64,000 nucleotides of DNA, from NCBI GenBank assembly GCA_963797185.1, contig CAWCON010000003.1:482361-546360 (forward strand), written 5' to 3'. Below are positions 45,209 through 53,434 of this stretch, piece after piece; the stretch's first letter is position 1; each line of letters starts with the position of its first letter. The position numbers and the translations under genes were made by a program. This DNA comes from CAWCON01 sp963797185. GTDB taxonomy: Bacteria; Patescibacteriota; Saccharimonadia; Saccharimonadales; UBA4665. The notes beneath the pieces are model-generated. The model was given only the letters and a program-made list of their open reading frames with translations. It was not told the origin of the DNA and made no database searches.

Positions 45209-45772
45209 CTAGAAAGATACATCGGGTATCAGTAATGTATCCAACGAGATTCGTTTTCCATCATCCGCGTCTGCATAGTATGCACCCATAGCCTTAAGGA
45301 CTGTGTAAAGCTCTTCTAACTGATCAATTTCGAAAAATCCCATAGCACGGTCGTACACTCGCTCTTCTCTAAATATGGCGACTGTACTACTGGGCATCTG
45401 TACCGAATGAGAAGAGGTCCTAGGATTTAAGTCGATCTTCGGTTGGTTAATGTCCACAGCGGCTAATCTAACCTCGGTCGGCCAGTGTAGTGGCGCTCGA
45501 GGGGCTCCAGACTCGTATATTGCTTCGCCCAGCAATAGAGGCGGAGCATCTTTAATCACATAGGCCAAAGCCGTGGCCGACAACTGCTTGGCGGTTGATC
45601 TGTGAGTCGCCATACCTTCATCCATTGCATCAACAGGGATACTGTATTCATGCATCCATTTACTGACTGCATATCCCGACAGCAGACCTGTTGCTTGTCT
45701 GACAAGTTTGGATTCTCGCTCTGCACGACTTACTTTTGCTGCTGTTATTCTTAGTGCTCTGTCTTGATCCAT
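45209..45772 (-). CDS. Uncharacterised array protein (187 aa)
   Basis: No family recognised. The N-terminal third is helical and charged (RALRITAAKVSRAERESKL), the middle is mixed, and the C-terminal part has ERVYDRAMGFFEIDQLEELY and ends with DTLLIPDVSF. No membrane segment, signal peptide or metal motif. A Shine-Dalgarno (AAGGAGAC) precedes ATG 45772. It sits between repeats B and C and ends 70 nt before repeat B. Confidence 0.65.
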   Translation of the reverse strand: MDQDRALRITAAKVSRAERESKLVRQATGLLSGYAVSKWMHEYSIPVDAMDEGMATHRSTAKQLSATALAYVIKDAPPLLLGEAIYESGAPRAPLHWPTEVRLAAVDINQPKIDLNPRTSSHSVQMPSSTVAIFREERVYDRAMGFFEIDQLEELYTVLKAMGAYYADADDGKRISLDTLLIPDVSF

Positions 45773-45858
45773 GCGGTGTGTCTCCTTATAAATATAGAAT
45801 GCCGTTCAATATAGAATATTGCAAGCACTACCGATTTATACTTTTTAATAGCTGGGGA

Positions 45859-45961
45859 CACCCCAATTTCACCATTCTACCGAAGTATGTATGTCATAAA
45901 TCGTGATCCTGTCCGGATTGGTGGACTTGAGAGAGACTCATTCGAACACCTGATTAGATGG
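45859..45961 (-). repeat. Array repeat C (full)
   Basis: CACCCCAATTTCACCATTCT start, ACCGAAGTATGTATGTCATA, GATCCTGTCCGGATTGGTGG, TTCGAACACCTGATTAGATG. The right end departs from the GGTGGGGTG of the other copies. Confidence 0.9.
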
Positions 45962-45990
45962 ATTAAGCAGGCAATTCATATTCTTGATAA

Positions 45991-48084
45991 TTAGACATCG
46001 TGCTTTTTAACTTTTACACGATTTTGGTGGATAAAATAATCTGTCAATATTTGTTGCTGTTCAGGAGATAGACCTGGCACCACCAAAGCGCCAAAGTTAT
46101 ACTTTCTAATTTCACCCAATCTGTCTTCTAGCTTTTCTATTGATCGTGCTACAGTTTGGTGAGCAATTCCTAATTTTTCAGCCACACCTTTAATTGAAAG
46201 AGTGCCGTCACTAGGAAGGTTGAAATATCCATTATCTTCTAGGTATCGTTTGATGAGTGATTGCTGCTCTGGCGTGTAACCTTCTCTTGTTTGATTATGA
46301 AAAACATAGGTCTCAGTTTGACGAAAAGAATCTCCTAACCCTTCAACGGCACTCTTTATCGCCTTGTCCCCTACCTTTAATAACTTAGCCACACCTGTTT
46401 GCGTGAGAACACCTTCGGGCGGTTCTTTAAAGTATCCATGTTCTATAAAGTACTGTTTAACAACAGCTTGTTGTTCGGGCGAGTAGCCAGGAACTGGTTT
46501 TCTAAAGTTGCAAATAGGTGTTTCCCCTAAACTGTCTCTCATGCCTAAAACAATTTTTTTTACAGTCGCCTCGTTTATTCCTATATCGTCAGCCATCCCC
46601 TTTAGTGAACGCCAGCCCTCTGGTGGAGTGCTGAAATAACCTTGTTCTGCTAAGCTATCCTTTATCTTGGCTTGTTGTTCGGGCGAGTAGCCAGGTCTTC
46701 TTTGAGGACCAAAGGAATATATATGTACTTCCCCTAAATTCTCCTTCACTTTATTAATGGCTTGATTAACTGTAGGGGAGCTCATTCCTAAGGTGTCAGC
46801 TAATCCCCTAAGAGACAAATAACCTTCTGGCGCTTCAATACTCATTAAACCACGTGCTTCTAAATAACCTCGCAAAATTGCCTGTTGGGTTGGAGAATAA
46901 CCGGCTGTCCGGTTAACTCCAAAACGGTATATGCCCACATCACCTATTTCAGAGGCTAGTTTATCGGCTGCTTCGCTTATGGTTACATGAGCTACCCCAA
47001 GTACTTCTATGAGACCATTAATTGATATATAACCCTCCGGCGGTTCCTGGGCAAAGTTTCCCTGGACCTCCAGCGCTTGCTTGATAATATCTTGCTGGAC
47101 ACGATTGTATCGAGATGTAGTCGTACGAACGCTGTTCTGAACGACAACAACTTCACCCAGTTGGCTACCTAATGAATTGATCATTCTGATGACTGTCCTT
47201 GCGCTCATACCCCACATCCGTGACAGAGCAGTGGCTGACACTAATTCTCCTTCCGTCTCAGGGTGCAAATACGATATGATTTCCTCTTCGTGGTCATTAC
47301 CTAAAGGAATTTGAGAGCCAATTTCGGTCAGACTTGCACTTATTTTTGTAACAAAATTTTTCGAGTATATTATACTTTCACCGATATTTATGTACTGTTC
47401 GATTAGAGAGCTGTAGTCAGTTTTAGAAAGCAATGCCAGGTTCTCAGCTGTTATTCCCTTTTCGTTTAACACTTCTCTGTCAAAAACAAAGCTAGCATTA
47501 CCTTCTTCGTCACAGATCAATACCGTTCTTTCAAGTTCTGGTATATCAACTACATAATAAGGTTCCTCGCGGACCATATTCGGCTCGATGGCTCCTTTGG
47601 CAATTGATACCCGTGATGAATCAAGGGTATCAATACCAAACCCATTCGACAAAACAAATAAAAATGTCTTAAGCCGTTTGATTTGTCCGGGCTTAACAAA
47701 CTCTCCGCTACCATGCTTAATAGACACATCACGTGGGTCTGGCGGCACATAAACATGATCCTGCGTAGTTAAGGTATCTATTAAAGTGTCTAGGTCTGTA
47801 AGTTCCTGCGCCTTTGCAACTACATGTTGCAAAATATTATTAATGTCGCCCAGCTTAAAGAAATCAAAAGCTACTTGTTCTGTTTCAGCGCCAATCTTGG
47901 CTACAGGTTCGTCGCTCTGTGTAAGATAATCAGGCACTACCTCACCAATCAAATCAATCAACTGATTTAAGGCAATGTCAGCATAGCCATCAATAATTTC
48001 TGGTGTCAGTGGACGGTTTAATATTGTGCTTAGCTGCTCATTATAATTAAAAACAGCACCTTCGTAATCCTTCTCGAAAGTCAT
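45991..48084 (-). CDS. Multi-HTH repeat protein (about six tandem modules)
   Basis: 697 residues. Residues 1-260 are a mixed domain of no recognised family, with VVDIPELERTVLICDEEGNA. From about 265 there are tandem units of 68-70 residues: one divergent (265-325), five full (about 326, 395, 465, 533, 602) and the start of another (671 to the end). Each unit reads roughly GYSPEQQxxIKxYLexxGYF, PPEGxxSxKGxAexLGI, then xxTVxxxIxxLxxxLGE and YxF; the middle part looks like a helix-turn-helix. Probably a modular nucleic-acid-binding protein. It is the largest gene in the array. Confidence 0.75.
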   Translation of the reverse strand: MTFEKDYEGAVFNYNEQLSTILNRPLTPEIIDGYADIALNQLIDLIGEVVPDYLTQSDEPVAKIGAETEQVAFDFFKLGDINNILQHVVAKAQELTDLDTLIDTLTTQDHVYVPPDPRDVSIKHGSGEFVKPGQIKRLKTFLFVLSNGFGIDTLDSSRVSIAKGAIEPNMVREEPYYVVDIPELERTVLICDEEGNASFVFDREVLNEKGITAENLALLSKTDYSSLIEQYINIGESIIYSKNFVTKISASLTEIGSQIPLGNDHEEEIISYLHPETEGELVSATALSRMWGMSARTVIRMINSLGSQLGEVVVVQNSVRTTTSRYNRVQQDIIKQALEVQGNFAQEPPEGYISINGLIEVLGVAHVTISEAADKLASEIGDVGIYRFGVNRTAGYSPTQQAILRGYLEARGLMSIEAPEGYLSLRGLADTLGMSSPTVNQAINKVKENLGEVHIYSFGPQRRPGYSPEQQAKIKDSLAEQGYFSTPPEGWRSLKGMADDIGINEATVKKIVLGMRDSLGETPICNFRKPVPGYSPEQQAVVKQYFIEHGYFKEPPEGVLTQTGVAKLLKVGDKAIKSAVEGLGDSFRQTETYVFHNQTREGYTPEQQSLIKRYLEDNGYFNLPSDGTLSIKGVAEKLGIAHQTVARSIEKLEDRLGEIRKYNFGALVVPGLSPEQQQILTDYFIHQNRVKVKKHDV

Positions 48085-48230
48085 AAAGTATATTATACAA
48101 TATTAATTATATAATAACAATAGCACCTTCGCAGATTCGTATTGATAACTCGAGATAGAACTAGACTGTTCGATCTTTAAGAGAAAGATTCAGCTCGTAT
48201 GCGGTGTTCCCAAAGAAATGCGTTGGAGGT

Positions 48231-48252
48231 ATTCGAACACCTGGTGGGGTGG
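48231..48252 (-). repeat. Array repeat D (right end only)
   Basis: ATTCGAACACCTGGTGGGGT is conserved; the rest of the element (tRNA-end and left part) is missing or unrecognisable. Confidence 0.75.
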
Positions 48253-48266
48253 ATCAAGCAGATTGC

Positions 48267-48911
48267 TTATGCGGCTTGAGTTTCAATGGTATCTAATATA
48301 GTTCCAGCAGTAAACTGACCTAGTTCTGCACGTAGAAAAGTCATGTCGTAGGATGCAACCATGGGTAAGACTCTCATGCCAAGTGCATCATCTACGTGTA
48401 CACCCTTCGTTAAACCAATTACTTTAATATTGCGTGTCAATAAGTTGACTTGGTCGGTTATTAGTTCTCCGGCTACTCCAGTCGTAGCAATCTGGGCATC
48501 ATATACACTCGCCGGGTTAGCGATTGCTCCATAAGCACCTGACCAAGTTTTAACTGCACTTTCAAAATCTACATCTGTATCCGCTGCTAGATGAATTGCG
48601 ATATCAGAAAGCGCAAAACGGCGCGGTGCGTAAAAATCATTCTTCAAAGAGGTCAATCCTCTTTCTTCTAATGTTTTGAATAAAGGTTTAGGAATATTCC
48701 TAAAAAGCGTGGATTCAGTTGTACCAAGATCCTTTGCTATATCCACAGTATGTAAGCGCCGACCGTAACCACCCTGTACGAGGGCAGCTACACCAAGGAG
48801 CCTAAATTTGTCTACTAGATGAATACCGGGCTTGGCTTGTTCTTGCTGAACTTCTTCTAAGATAGTTCTAGGGAATTGGGCTGTTAAGCTCTCAAAATAT
48901 GACTTTGACAT
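48267..48911 (-). CDS. Uncharacterised array protein with HTH-like segment (214 aa)
   Basis: Residues about 38-72 (DKFRLLGVAALVQGGYGRRL and HTVDIAKDLGTTESTLFRNI) resemble a TetR-type helix-turn-helix, here without a standard N-terminal arrangement. The rest has no recognised domain. The C-terminal half is mixed alpha/beta (VASYDMTFLRAELGQFTAGT). It may be a DNA-binding regulator. It lies between repeats D and E, ending 15 nt before repeat D. Confidence 0.6.
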   Translation of the reverse strand: MSKSYFESLTAQFPRTILEEVQQEQAKPGIHLVDKFRLLGVAALVQGGYGRRLHTVDIAKDLGTTESTLFRNIPKPLFKTLEERGLTSLKNDFYAPRRFALSDIAIHLAADTDVDFESAVKTWSGAYGAIANPASVYDAQIATTGVAGELITDQVNLLTRNIKVIGLTKGVHVDDALGMRVLPMVASYDMTFLRAELGQFTAGTILDTIETQAA

Positions 48912-48975
48912 ATACAGCTATAATACAACAATAGTAATATTTTGTCTAGTTATTAGACATCACGAAGCTGCTGAG

Positions 48976-49073
48976 CTATTTCGCCATTTTACCGAAGTAT
49001 GTATGTCATAAACTATGATCCTGTCCGGATTGGTGGGCTTGAGAGACATTCATTCGAACACCTAGTGGGGTGG
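48976..49073 (-). repeat. Array repeat E (full)
   Basis: TTTCGCCATTTTACCGAAGT start, then GATCCTGTCCGGATTGGTGG, GCTTGAGAGACATTCATTCG and AACACCTAGTGGGGTGGATG. Confidence 0.88.
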
Positions 49074-49114
49074 ATGAAGCAAGTTCAGTTATCATTTGAA
49101 TCCTAAATAACGTT

Positions 49115-49447
49115 CTAGGCTTTGTCTGATAAATCAGGATACGTACATGGTCCCTCTATAACGCTTGAGACAAGTCTCCAATATATGGCATCCTCATAGC
49201 TTAAGCGTGGATCAGGACCGTTTAGAGATACTATGGCAATGTCCATGAATGGAGAACGACTTTCTCTAACACGACGAACACCTTCACGTATTGCCTCTGA
49301 CTCAACATAAGACAGATAGCTTACTGCGCCAACAAGTTTTGTTATATCGGTCTCAAGCTCTTCCCTTGTGTAGTAAGGACTTGGGGCTTCATGATCCTCA
49401 GGCACTTTTTCCTTAGAATAACCCCATCTCATAGCAAACTCTGGCAA
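49115..49447 (-). CDS. Uncharacterised array protein (110 aa)
   Basis: Small soluble protein, MPEFAMRWGYSKEKVPEDHE at its start, helical middle (REELETDITKLVGAVSYLSY) and C-terminal DPRLSYEDAIYWRLVSSVIE. No domain recognised and no metal or membrane motif. It shares its inter-repeat interval (E to G) with an opposite-strand ORF at 49726. Confidence 0.5.
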   Translation of the reverse strand: MPEFAMRWGYSKEKVPEDHEAPSPYYTREELETDITKLVGAVSYLSYVESEAIREGVRRVRESRSPFMDIAIVSLNGPDPRLSYEDAIYWRLVSSVIEGPCTYPDLSDKA

Positions 49448-49725
49448 TTAGAAACAATAAGGTTATTACTTCTAGGCTGTATGACTTGCTTCATAATTTA
49501 TCAGGTTATACTGATTTTATTATAATTCTACTCTAGGAAACTTTACAATACCCATATCAATACCAGAGATATTTGTGGTTCGAGAGTAGAATTTCTGGTG
49601 GCATAGGTGGAACGGATCAATAAGATATCCGTCGGATAACCATCCTTATACTTCAATTCCACGACCAGTACCTATCTGAATCTCGTAACATAAACAAAGA
49701 ATTCATTATGCTATAGTAATTTTAT

Positions 49726-49977
49726 ATGGAAGATTTACCCAAAGCCGAGAGTGTCGAGAGTATTGATAAAGAGCAACAGGGAAGCATCGGTCGCGAGCAA
49801 CATTTAGTAGCTTTTAGAGAAGCTACTCGATTATTATTTCCTCAAACAAGAGAATTATCCGATGAAGAACTTGATGCTCAAAATGATGAAATAATTACTC
49901 GACGAAACACACACCCACTGACTGAGGACGAACTACGACAATCGCTCATCGATCTTGGAGAAAGAATATCCGGCTAA
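49726..49977 (+). CDS. Uncharacterised acidic array protein (83 aa), opposite strand
   Basis: The only plus-strand gene in the array. 83 residues, strongly acidic, with REQHLVAFREATRLLFPQTR and SDEELDAQNDEIITRRNTHP. There is a CTATAGTAAT promoter-like box about 20 nt upstream of ATG 49726. No recognised family. The 278 nt between it and the 49115 gene contain no clear repeat copy, only a distant match near 49560-49615 (TTCGAGAGTAGAATTTCTGG). Confidence 0.5.
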   Translation: MEDLPKAESVESIDKEQQGSIGREQHLVAFREATRLLFPQTRELSDEELDAQNDEIITRRNTHPLTEDELRQSLIDLGERISG

Positions 49978-50028
49978 TACGATAGCAGTAAGTTAATTGA
50001 CGATAATCCTTCCGATGAGATCAGAAAT

Positions 50029-50129
50029 CTCCAATTTCGCCATTCTACCGAAGTATGTATGTTATTAATTACGATCCTGTCCGGATTGGTGGACTTGAGA
50101 GACTTTCATTCGAACACCTGGTGGGGTGG
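50029..50129 (-). repeat. Array repeat G (full)
   Basis: CTCCAATTTCGCCATTCTAC start, ACCGAAGTATGTATGTTATT, GATCCTGTCCGGATTGGTGG, TTCGAACACCTGGTGGGGTG. Confidence 0.9.
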
Positions 50130-50176
50130 TTGGGTGTTGTAATGAAACCAGAACTAATTTGGATGTTACAATCGGA

Positions 50177-50545
50177 TTAAACAGATGACAAAACGTGCAC
50201 AATATCTTTGGCTGCTTGGTGTCGACCACTAACCCTATCTCTGACTTGTTTTACGGGATTTACACTTCTTAATACTCGATAAGCTGCAGCCATTGCGATT
50301 TCCTTCTCGTTATCCTGAATACGAAACTCCTTTCTGTCAAGTTCATCAATCTGATAATGAAAAGCTTGACCAACGGGATTTAGGGCGTCTGACTCACGAC
50401 CTGGCAATGTACCCGTTTCCATTAGTTGATGGAAACCTGGCTGAGTACGTTGATAGGCTGTGCTATCTAAATATCTGCCAAGAATCTCTAGTTCTTGTGG
50501 GGTTTCTAAAACGGCAACTGCACCATATTCATTAGTAGGTCTCAT
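50177..50545 (-). CDS. Uncharacterised array protein (122 aa)
   Basis: Soluble protein without known domain. Visible stretches are EYGAVAVLETPQELEILGRY, QTPGFHQLMETGTLPGRESD-like sequence with ALNPVGQAFHYQIDELDRKE, and a basic helical C-terminus (RVLRSVNPVKQVRDRVSGRH). The last part could bind nucleic acid. It lies between repeats G and H and ends 48 nt before repeat G. Confidence 0.6.
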   Translation of the reverse strand: MRPTNEYGAVAVLETPQELEILGRYLDSTAYQRTQPGFHQLMETGTLPGRESDALNPVGQAFHYQIDELDRKEFRIQDNEKEIAMAAAYRVLRSVNPVKQVRDRVSGRHQAAKDIVHVLSSV

Positions 50546-50634
50546 AAATTACAACGTACAATATAACAAGCTATTAGTCAAGATCTCGCTGACCATAGTA
50601 GATTAAGCTCGAATTATTCTTACGAATCTCTGAA

Positions 50635-50738
50635 CACCCCAATTTCACCATTCTACCGAAGTATGTATGTCATCAATTACGATCCTGTCCGGATTGGTGG
50701 ACTTGAGAGATATTCATTCGAACACCTATCATGTTGGT
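50635..50738 (-). repeat. Array repeat H (full)
   Basis: CACCCCAATTTCACCATTCT start, GTATGTATGTCATCAATTAC, GATCCTGTCCGGATTGGTGG, TTCGAACACCTATCATGTTG. The right end is divergent. Confidence 0.9.
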
Positions 50739-50807
50739 TAAGACAGATCGCTAACTAATTTTAGTTGTAGAACAATATTAATCAATAGGAGAAGGATGTT
50801 CTTGAGT

Positions 50808-51350
50808 TCACCTTGCCTGTGCCTCAAGTCGTTCCGTGAGTGCTACCAGACGCTTCATAAAGTCTTCGGGGGAGGTAGGAATCTTAGATTCTATAGCATC
50901 TAGATCCACCACTTGCGAGATATCAACACTGGGATACATAAATTCTATGATCGCCCGAGTGATCCGTCGTTCCTCATTAGAATCTTCTTCAGAAACCTCT
51001 CTGCTTATACCCTTACCTTCAATACAAACATCATTATAGATATAGTCAGTTTCAACGCCGGAGGAGCTTAACACAAAGCATACAAACTCGCCAGTACGGT
51101 GCGGGTTTATTTGTTCAGCGGGCTCGACAACCATAAAGCACTCAGCTGGGCAACGTTGGCACTGAATCCTCGTAACACGATTACCAACCGGTCTAAAAAA
51201 TTCAGAAAAATTTGGTAGAACATTAATCATTGCTCGATCATCTGGCTGTAAATCCTCTAAAAATTTGCTGTCCAAGCGCTCAATAGCAACCTCTAAACAC
51301 CCTTCTCCTAAAGGCGCTGTCGGCATCTCAACGCTTTGCCTGTCTGCCAT
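50808..51350 (-). CDS. Uncharacterised array protein with a Cys cluster (180 aa)
   Basis: 180 residues. A cluster RIQCQRCPAECFMVVEPAEQ (about 60-80) with C-x2-C-x3-C and a later FVCFVLSSSG suggest a small metal site or disulfides. The C-terminal half is helical and acidic (EEDSNEERRITRAIIEFMYP). No domain assigned. AGGAG lies just before ATG 51350. It lies between repeats H and I. Confidence 0.6.
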   Translation of the reverse strand: MADRQSVEMPTAPLGEGCLEVAIERLDSKFLEDLQPDDRAMINVLPNFSEFFRPVGNRVTRIQCQRCPAECFMVVEPAEQINPHRTGEFVCFVLSSSGVETDYIYNDVCIEGKGISREVSEEDSNEERRITRAIIEFMYPSVDISQVVDLDAIESKIPTSPEDFMKRLVALTERLEAQAR

Positions 51351-51452
51351 TTCTCCTCCAATTTTATAAATACAGTATCACGCAACCTAGGTTCATTGTC
51401 TACATCATTTGTTTCATAGGATTTACATTTCCCACTAGAAAGATTCAAGTCT

Positions 51453-51500
51453 ATTTTGGTGGGCTTGAGAGGCATTCATTCGAACACCTAGTGGGGTGGA
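51453..51500 (-). repeat. Array repeat I (partial, nearest to tRNA-Leu)
   Basis: TTTTGGTGGGCTTGAGAGGC and ATTCATTCGAACACCTAGTG, then GGGTGGA. The CCGGATT and CACCCCA portions are absent. Confidence 0.8.
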
Positions 51501-51509
51501 TAACAGATC

Positions 51510-51857
51510 TTATTGAGCTAACTGATCCTTAATAGGTGCTCCGTGTTCGGTCATACGACTATCCAAGAGTTCTACGACTCGTTGCCCAAGTTGATTAAAC
51601 CGCTCAACTGTTTCTTGATCTCTTTCGGCAGCTGCAGCAACAGTATGTACGAAGGAACCAACAAATTCTTGATTTGCTCTGTATAGTTCTAGGTCATTTA
51701 CCGTGGCGTGTATGTCGTACCATATCTCCTCGAAATCTTCGTCCGTCATGGTACTAAGGGCTGCTTTTACTCCATCCACAAAGCCTGACGTGAAGTCGGG
51801 CATAGGTGCATCATCGGCTTGAATTAGAGTAAAAGATTCTCGACTATGCATGTTCAA
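51510..51857 (-). CDS. Uncharacterised array protein (115 aa)
   Basis: First gene after tRNA-Leu. 115 residues, acidic, mostly helical: FTSGFVDGVKAALSTMTDED, FEEIWYDIHATVNDLELYRA, AAAERDQETVERFNQLGQRV. No recognised domain; possibly an antitoxin-sized or phage-like accessory protein, but nothing proves it. It ends 10 nt before repeat I. Confidence 0.6.
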   Translation of the reverse strand: MNMHSRESFTLIQADDAPMPDFTSGFVDGVKAALSTMTDEDFEEIWYDIHATVNDLELYRANQEFVGSFVHTVAAAAERDQETVERFNQLGQRVVELLDSRMTEHGAPIKDQLAQ

Positions 51858-51938
51858 CCTTCATTACAGTTACCCAATCGTTTATCTTCATGACAGCATT
51901 ATACAACTTGCTGAAATCTTAAGTACCCCTTTCCGGAT

Positions 51939-52022
51939 TGGTGGGGATGAAAGGACTTGAACCTTCACGCCTTTCGGCACTAGCTCCTAAGGCTAGCGTG
52001 TCTACCATTCCACCACATCCCC
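51939..52022 (-). tRNA. tRNA-Leu(TAG), head of the repeat array
   Basis: Acceptor GGGGATG/CATCCCC, anticodon stem CTAGC/GCTAG with loop CTTAGGA giving TAG, long variable arm GTGCCGAAAGGCGT, T-loop TTCAAGT, encoded CCA (51939-51941). The 3' end and flank, CCACCAATCCGGA (51932-51944), recur in every full array repeat. Confidence 0.96.
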
Positions 52023-52081
52023 GATACATTTAATTATACATTCTAGAAGTAGGATTGCATGTCTTAAATCATCAAAGGATC

Positions 52082-52606
52082 CTATCTATAGAAGATCACC
52101 TGAGCATCACCATACGACTTCACTACAATTACATCAGCACCGTTAATCTGAGGTATAGAAGCATTCCCCGGATACGAAAGAACAAATATCCCTTTGTCTT
52201 TGGTGGATTTATGCAGACCTTCAATAGTTTTAAGCTCTATTTGATCGTATGGCGGATCAACGATAACCACATCAAATACCGCACTTTCTTGCGTCTGTAT
52301 CCATGAGTCAACCGATATCGGAAAGATCTTTAACTTATCTATTATTCCAAGTCTTGAAGCATTCTTTTTAATAACTTCGACGGCAGATCGATTTTTTTCT
52401 ATCAGCGTTACTCGCTCTGCTCCTCTACTGATTGCCTCAAAAGCAATGCTACCACTACCTGCAAAAGCATCAAGAATTTGTAAGCCTTCAATATCACCAA
52501 GAGCATTGAATATACCACCACGCACTTTCTCGCTCATTGGATGAGTCGTAGAGCTATGTGGTGCATCAAACAAGCGGCCGCTAAGCTGCCCAGCAATAAT
52601 CCTCAT
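52082..52606 (-). CDS. rsmD: 16S rRNA (guanine(966)-N(2))-methyltransferase
   Basis: Methylates G966 in helix 31 of 16S rRNA; 174 residues, the usual length. N-terminal MRIIAGQLSGRLFDAP is typical. The SAM site is LQILDAFAGSGSIAFEAISR (about 43-62), and the catalytic motif DPPY is in VVIVDPPYDQIEL (about 112-124). Its start overlaps the end of the upstream phospholipase-like gene by 4 nt, so the two are coupled. It is the first core gene on the tRNA side of the cassette array. Confidence 0.93.
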   Translation of the reverse strand: MRIIAGQLSGRLFDAPHSSTTHPMSEKVRGGIFNALGDIEGLQILDAFAGSGSIAFEAISRGAERVTLIEKNRSAVEVIKKNASRLGIIDKLKIFPISVDSWIQTQESAVFDVVIVDPPYDQIELKTIEGLHKSTKDKGIFVLSYPGNASIPQINGADVIVVKSYGDAQVIFYR

Positions 52607-53427
52607 TGATTGATAACAATTAACTTTCGATCAACTACTGCCATATACCATGTCAATGTAACCGTTTTTACAATAGTGGGAGCAAGTTGAGTTCTAACCT
52701 GTCGAGCCAATGTTGGCGTCCATCCCTTTTTATAATATTCCTCGTACATGTTCAAAGTAGCTATCTCACGAGCCGATTGTTTGAACCAATCAATCACACC
52801 AGTTTCTCGGATTTTTTCGACGTCAGCTTCGGATGGGATAGTCCCACTAAAACTCAATGGTGCAATAATTGTGGATGCTCCAAAATCAAACAGCCAGTGA
52901 GTCGATAATAAACCGCGCACTCCCCACATTTTCCAGTTATTATTAAGTGTCTCACGACGGTTTTTGCCAGGTATAATAGCCTTTTCCCTTATAGTGGTCC
53001 TGGTTTCAAGAGACTTGCCCCCACGAAGTTCGGATAATTTCTCCTCATATGGGTAATGGTGAGAAGGAGTTAGCCCATCCACTAATGCATGAGCTAACCA
53101 TGCTGCCTCGAATGCAGCTCTTTTCGTATCACCAGTATGTAAATTATCAACCAACTGGTTATAATGATCGCCAATTAGCTTCAGGATTCCCGAATCAGAA
53201 TCATCGAAAGGACTATAAAAATGCCATGGTTCATCGTGAGATGGGCTTTTTCGTTTAATTCCGTCTGGGCCATTCTTGCCCTCAAAATGCAAGATATCAC
53301 GAATCGAAGGGAAAACATCCCGTTGTGGCAAAATTTGAGAAAGTTGTTGCCGCGCGATACGGTCAATTTTTTGGTGAGCTCCGAGAACGCGACCAGAAAA
53401 TTTTGTTAATGTTGTGCCTGAATACAT
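52603..53427 (-). CDS. Zinc-dependent phospholipase C/P1-nuclease-fold-like protein
   Basis: 274 residues, mostly helical. The motif AAWLAHALVDGLTPSHHYPY (about 115-134) with spaced His and Asp residues, and an earlier PSHDEPWHFY, resemble the metal-binding helices of the phospholipase C/S1-P1 nuclease fold. There is no signal peptide, so a secreted phospholipase is not indicated. It sits between recG and rsmD, 7 nt after recG. Substrate unknown; the family assignment is a motif reading. Confidence 0.55.
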   Translation of the reverse strand: MYSGTTLTKFSGRVLGAHQKIDRIARQQLSQILPQRDVFPSIRDILHFEGKNGPDGIKRKSPSHDEPWHFYSPFDDSDSGILKLIGDHYNQLVDNLHTGDTKRAAFEAAWLAHALVDGLTPSHHYPYEEKLSELRGGKSLETRTTIREKAIIPGKNRRETLNNNWKMWGVRGLLSTHWLFDFGASTIIAPLSFSGTIPSEADVEKIRETGVIDWFKQSAREIATLNMYEEYYKKGWTPTLARQVRTQLAPTIVKTVTLTWYMAVVDRKLIVINQ

Positions 53428-53434
53428 TGTTAGA

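Noticed and set aside
49560..49617. A ninth array repeat between the 49115 and 49726 genes
   Set aside because: Similarity is limited to short words (TTCGAGAG, GGTGG) and lacks the CCGGATTGGTGG core.
44451..52022. CRISPR array or canonical integron
   Set aside because: Spacing is gene-sized and irregular (0.6-2.2 kb) with repeats of about 100 bp, so it is not CRISPR. No RYYYAAC/GTTRRRY cores and no intI are visible, so a canonical integron cannot be claimed.
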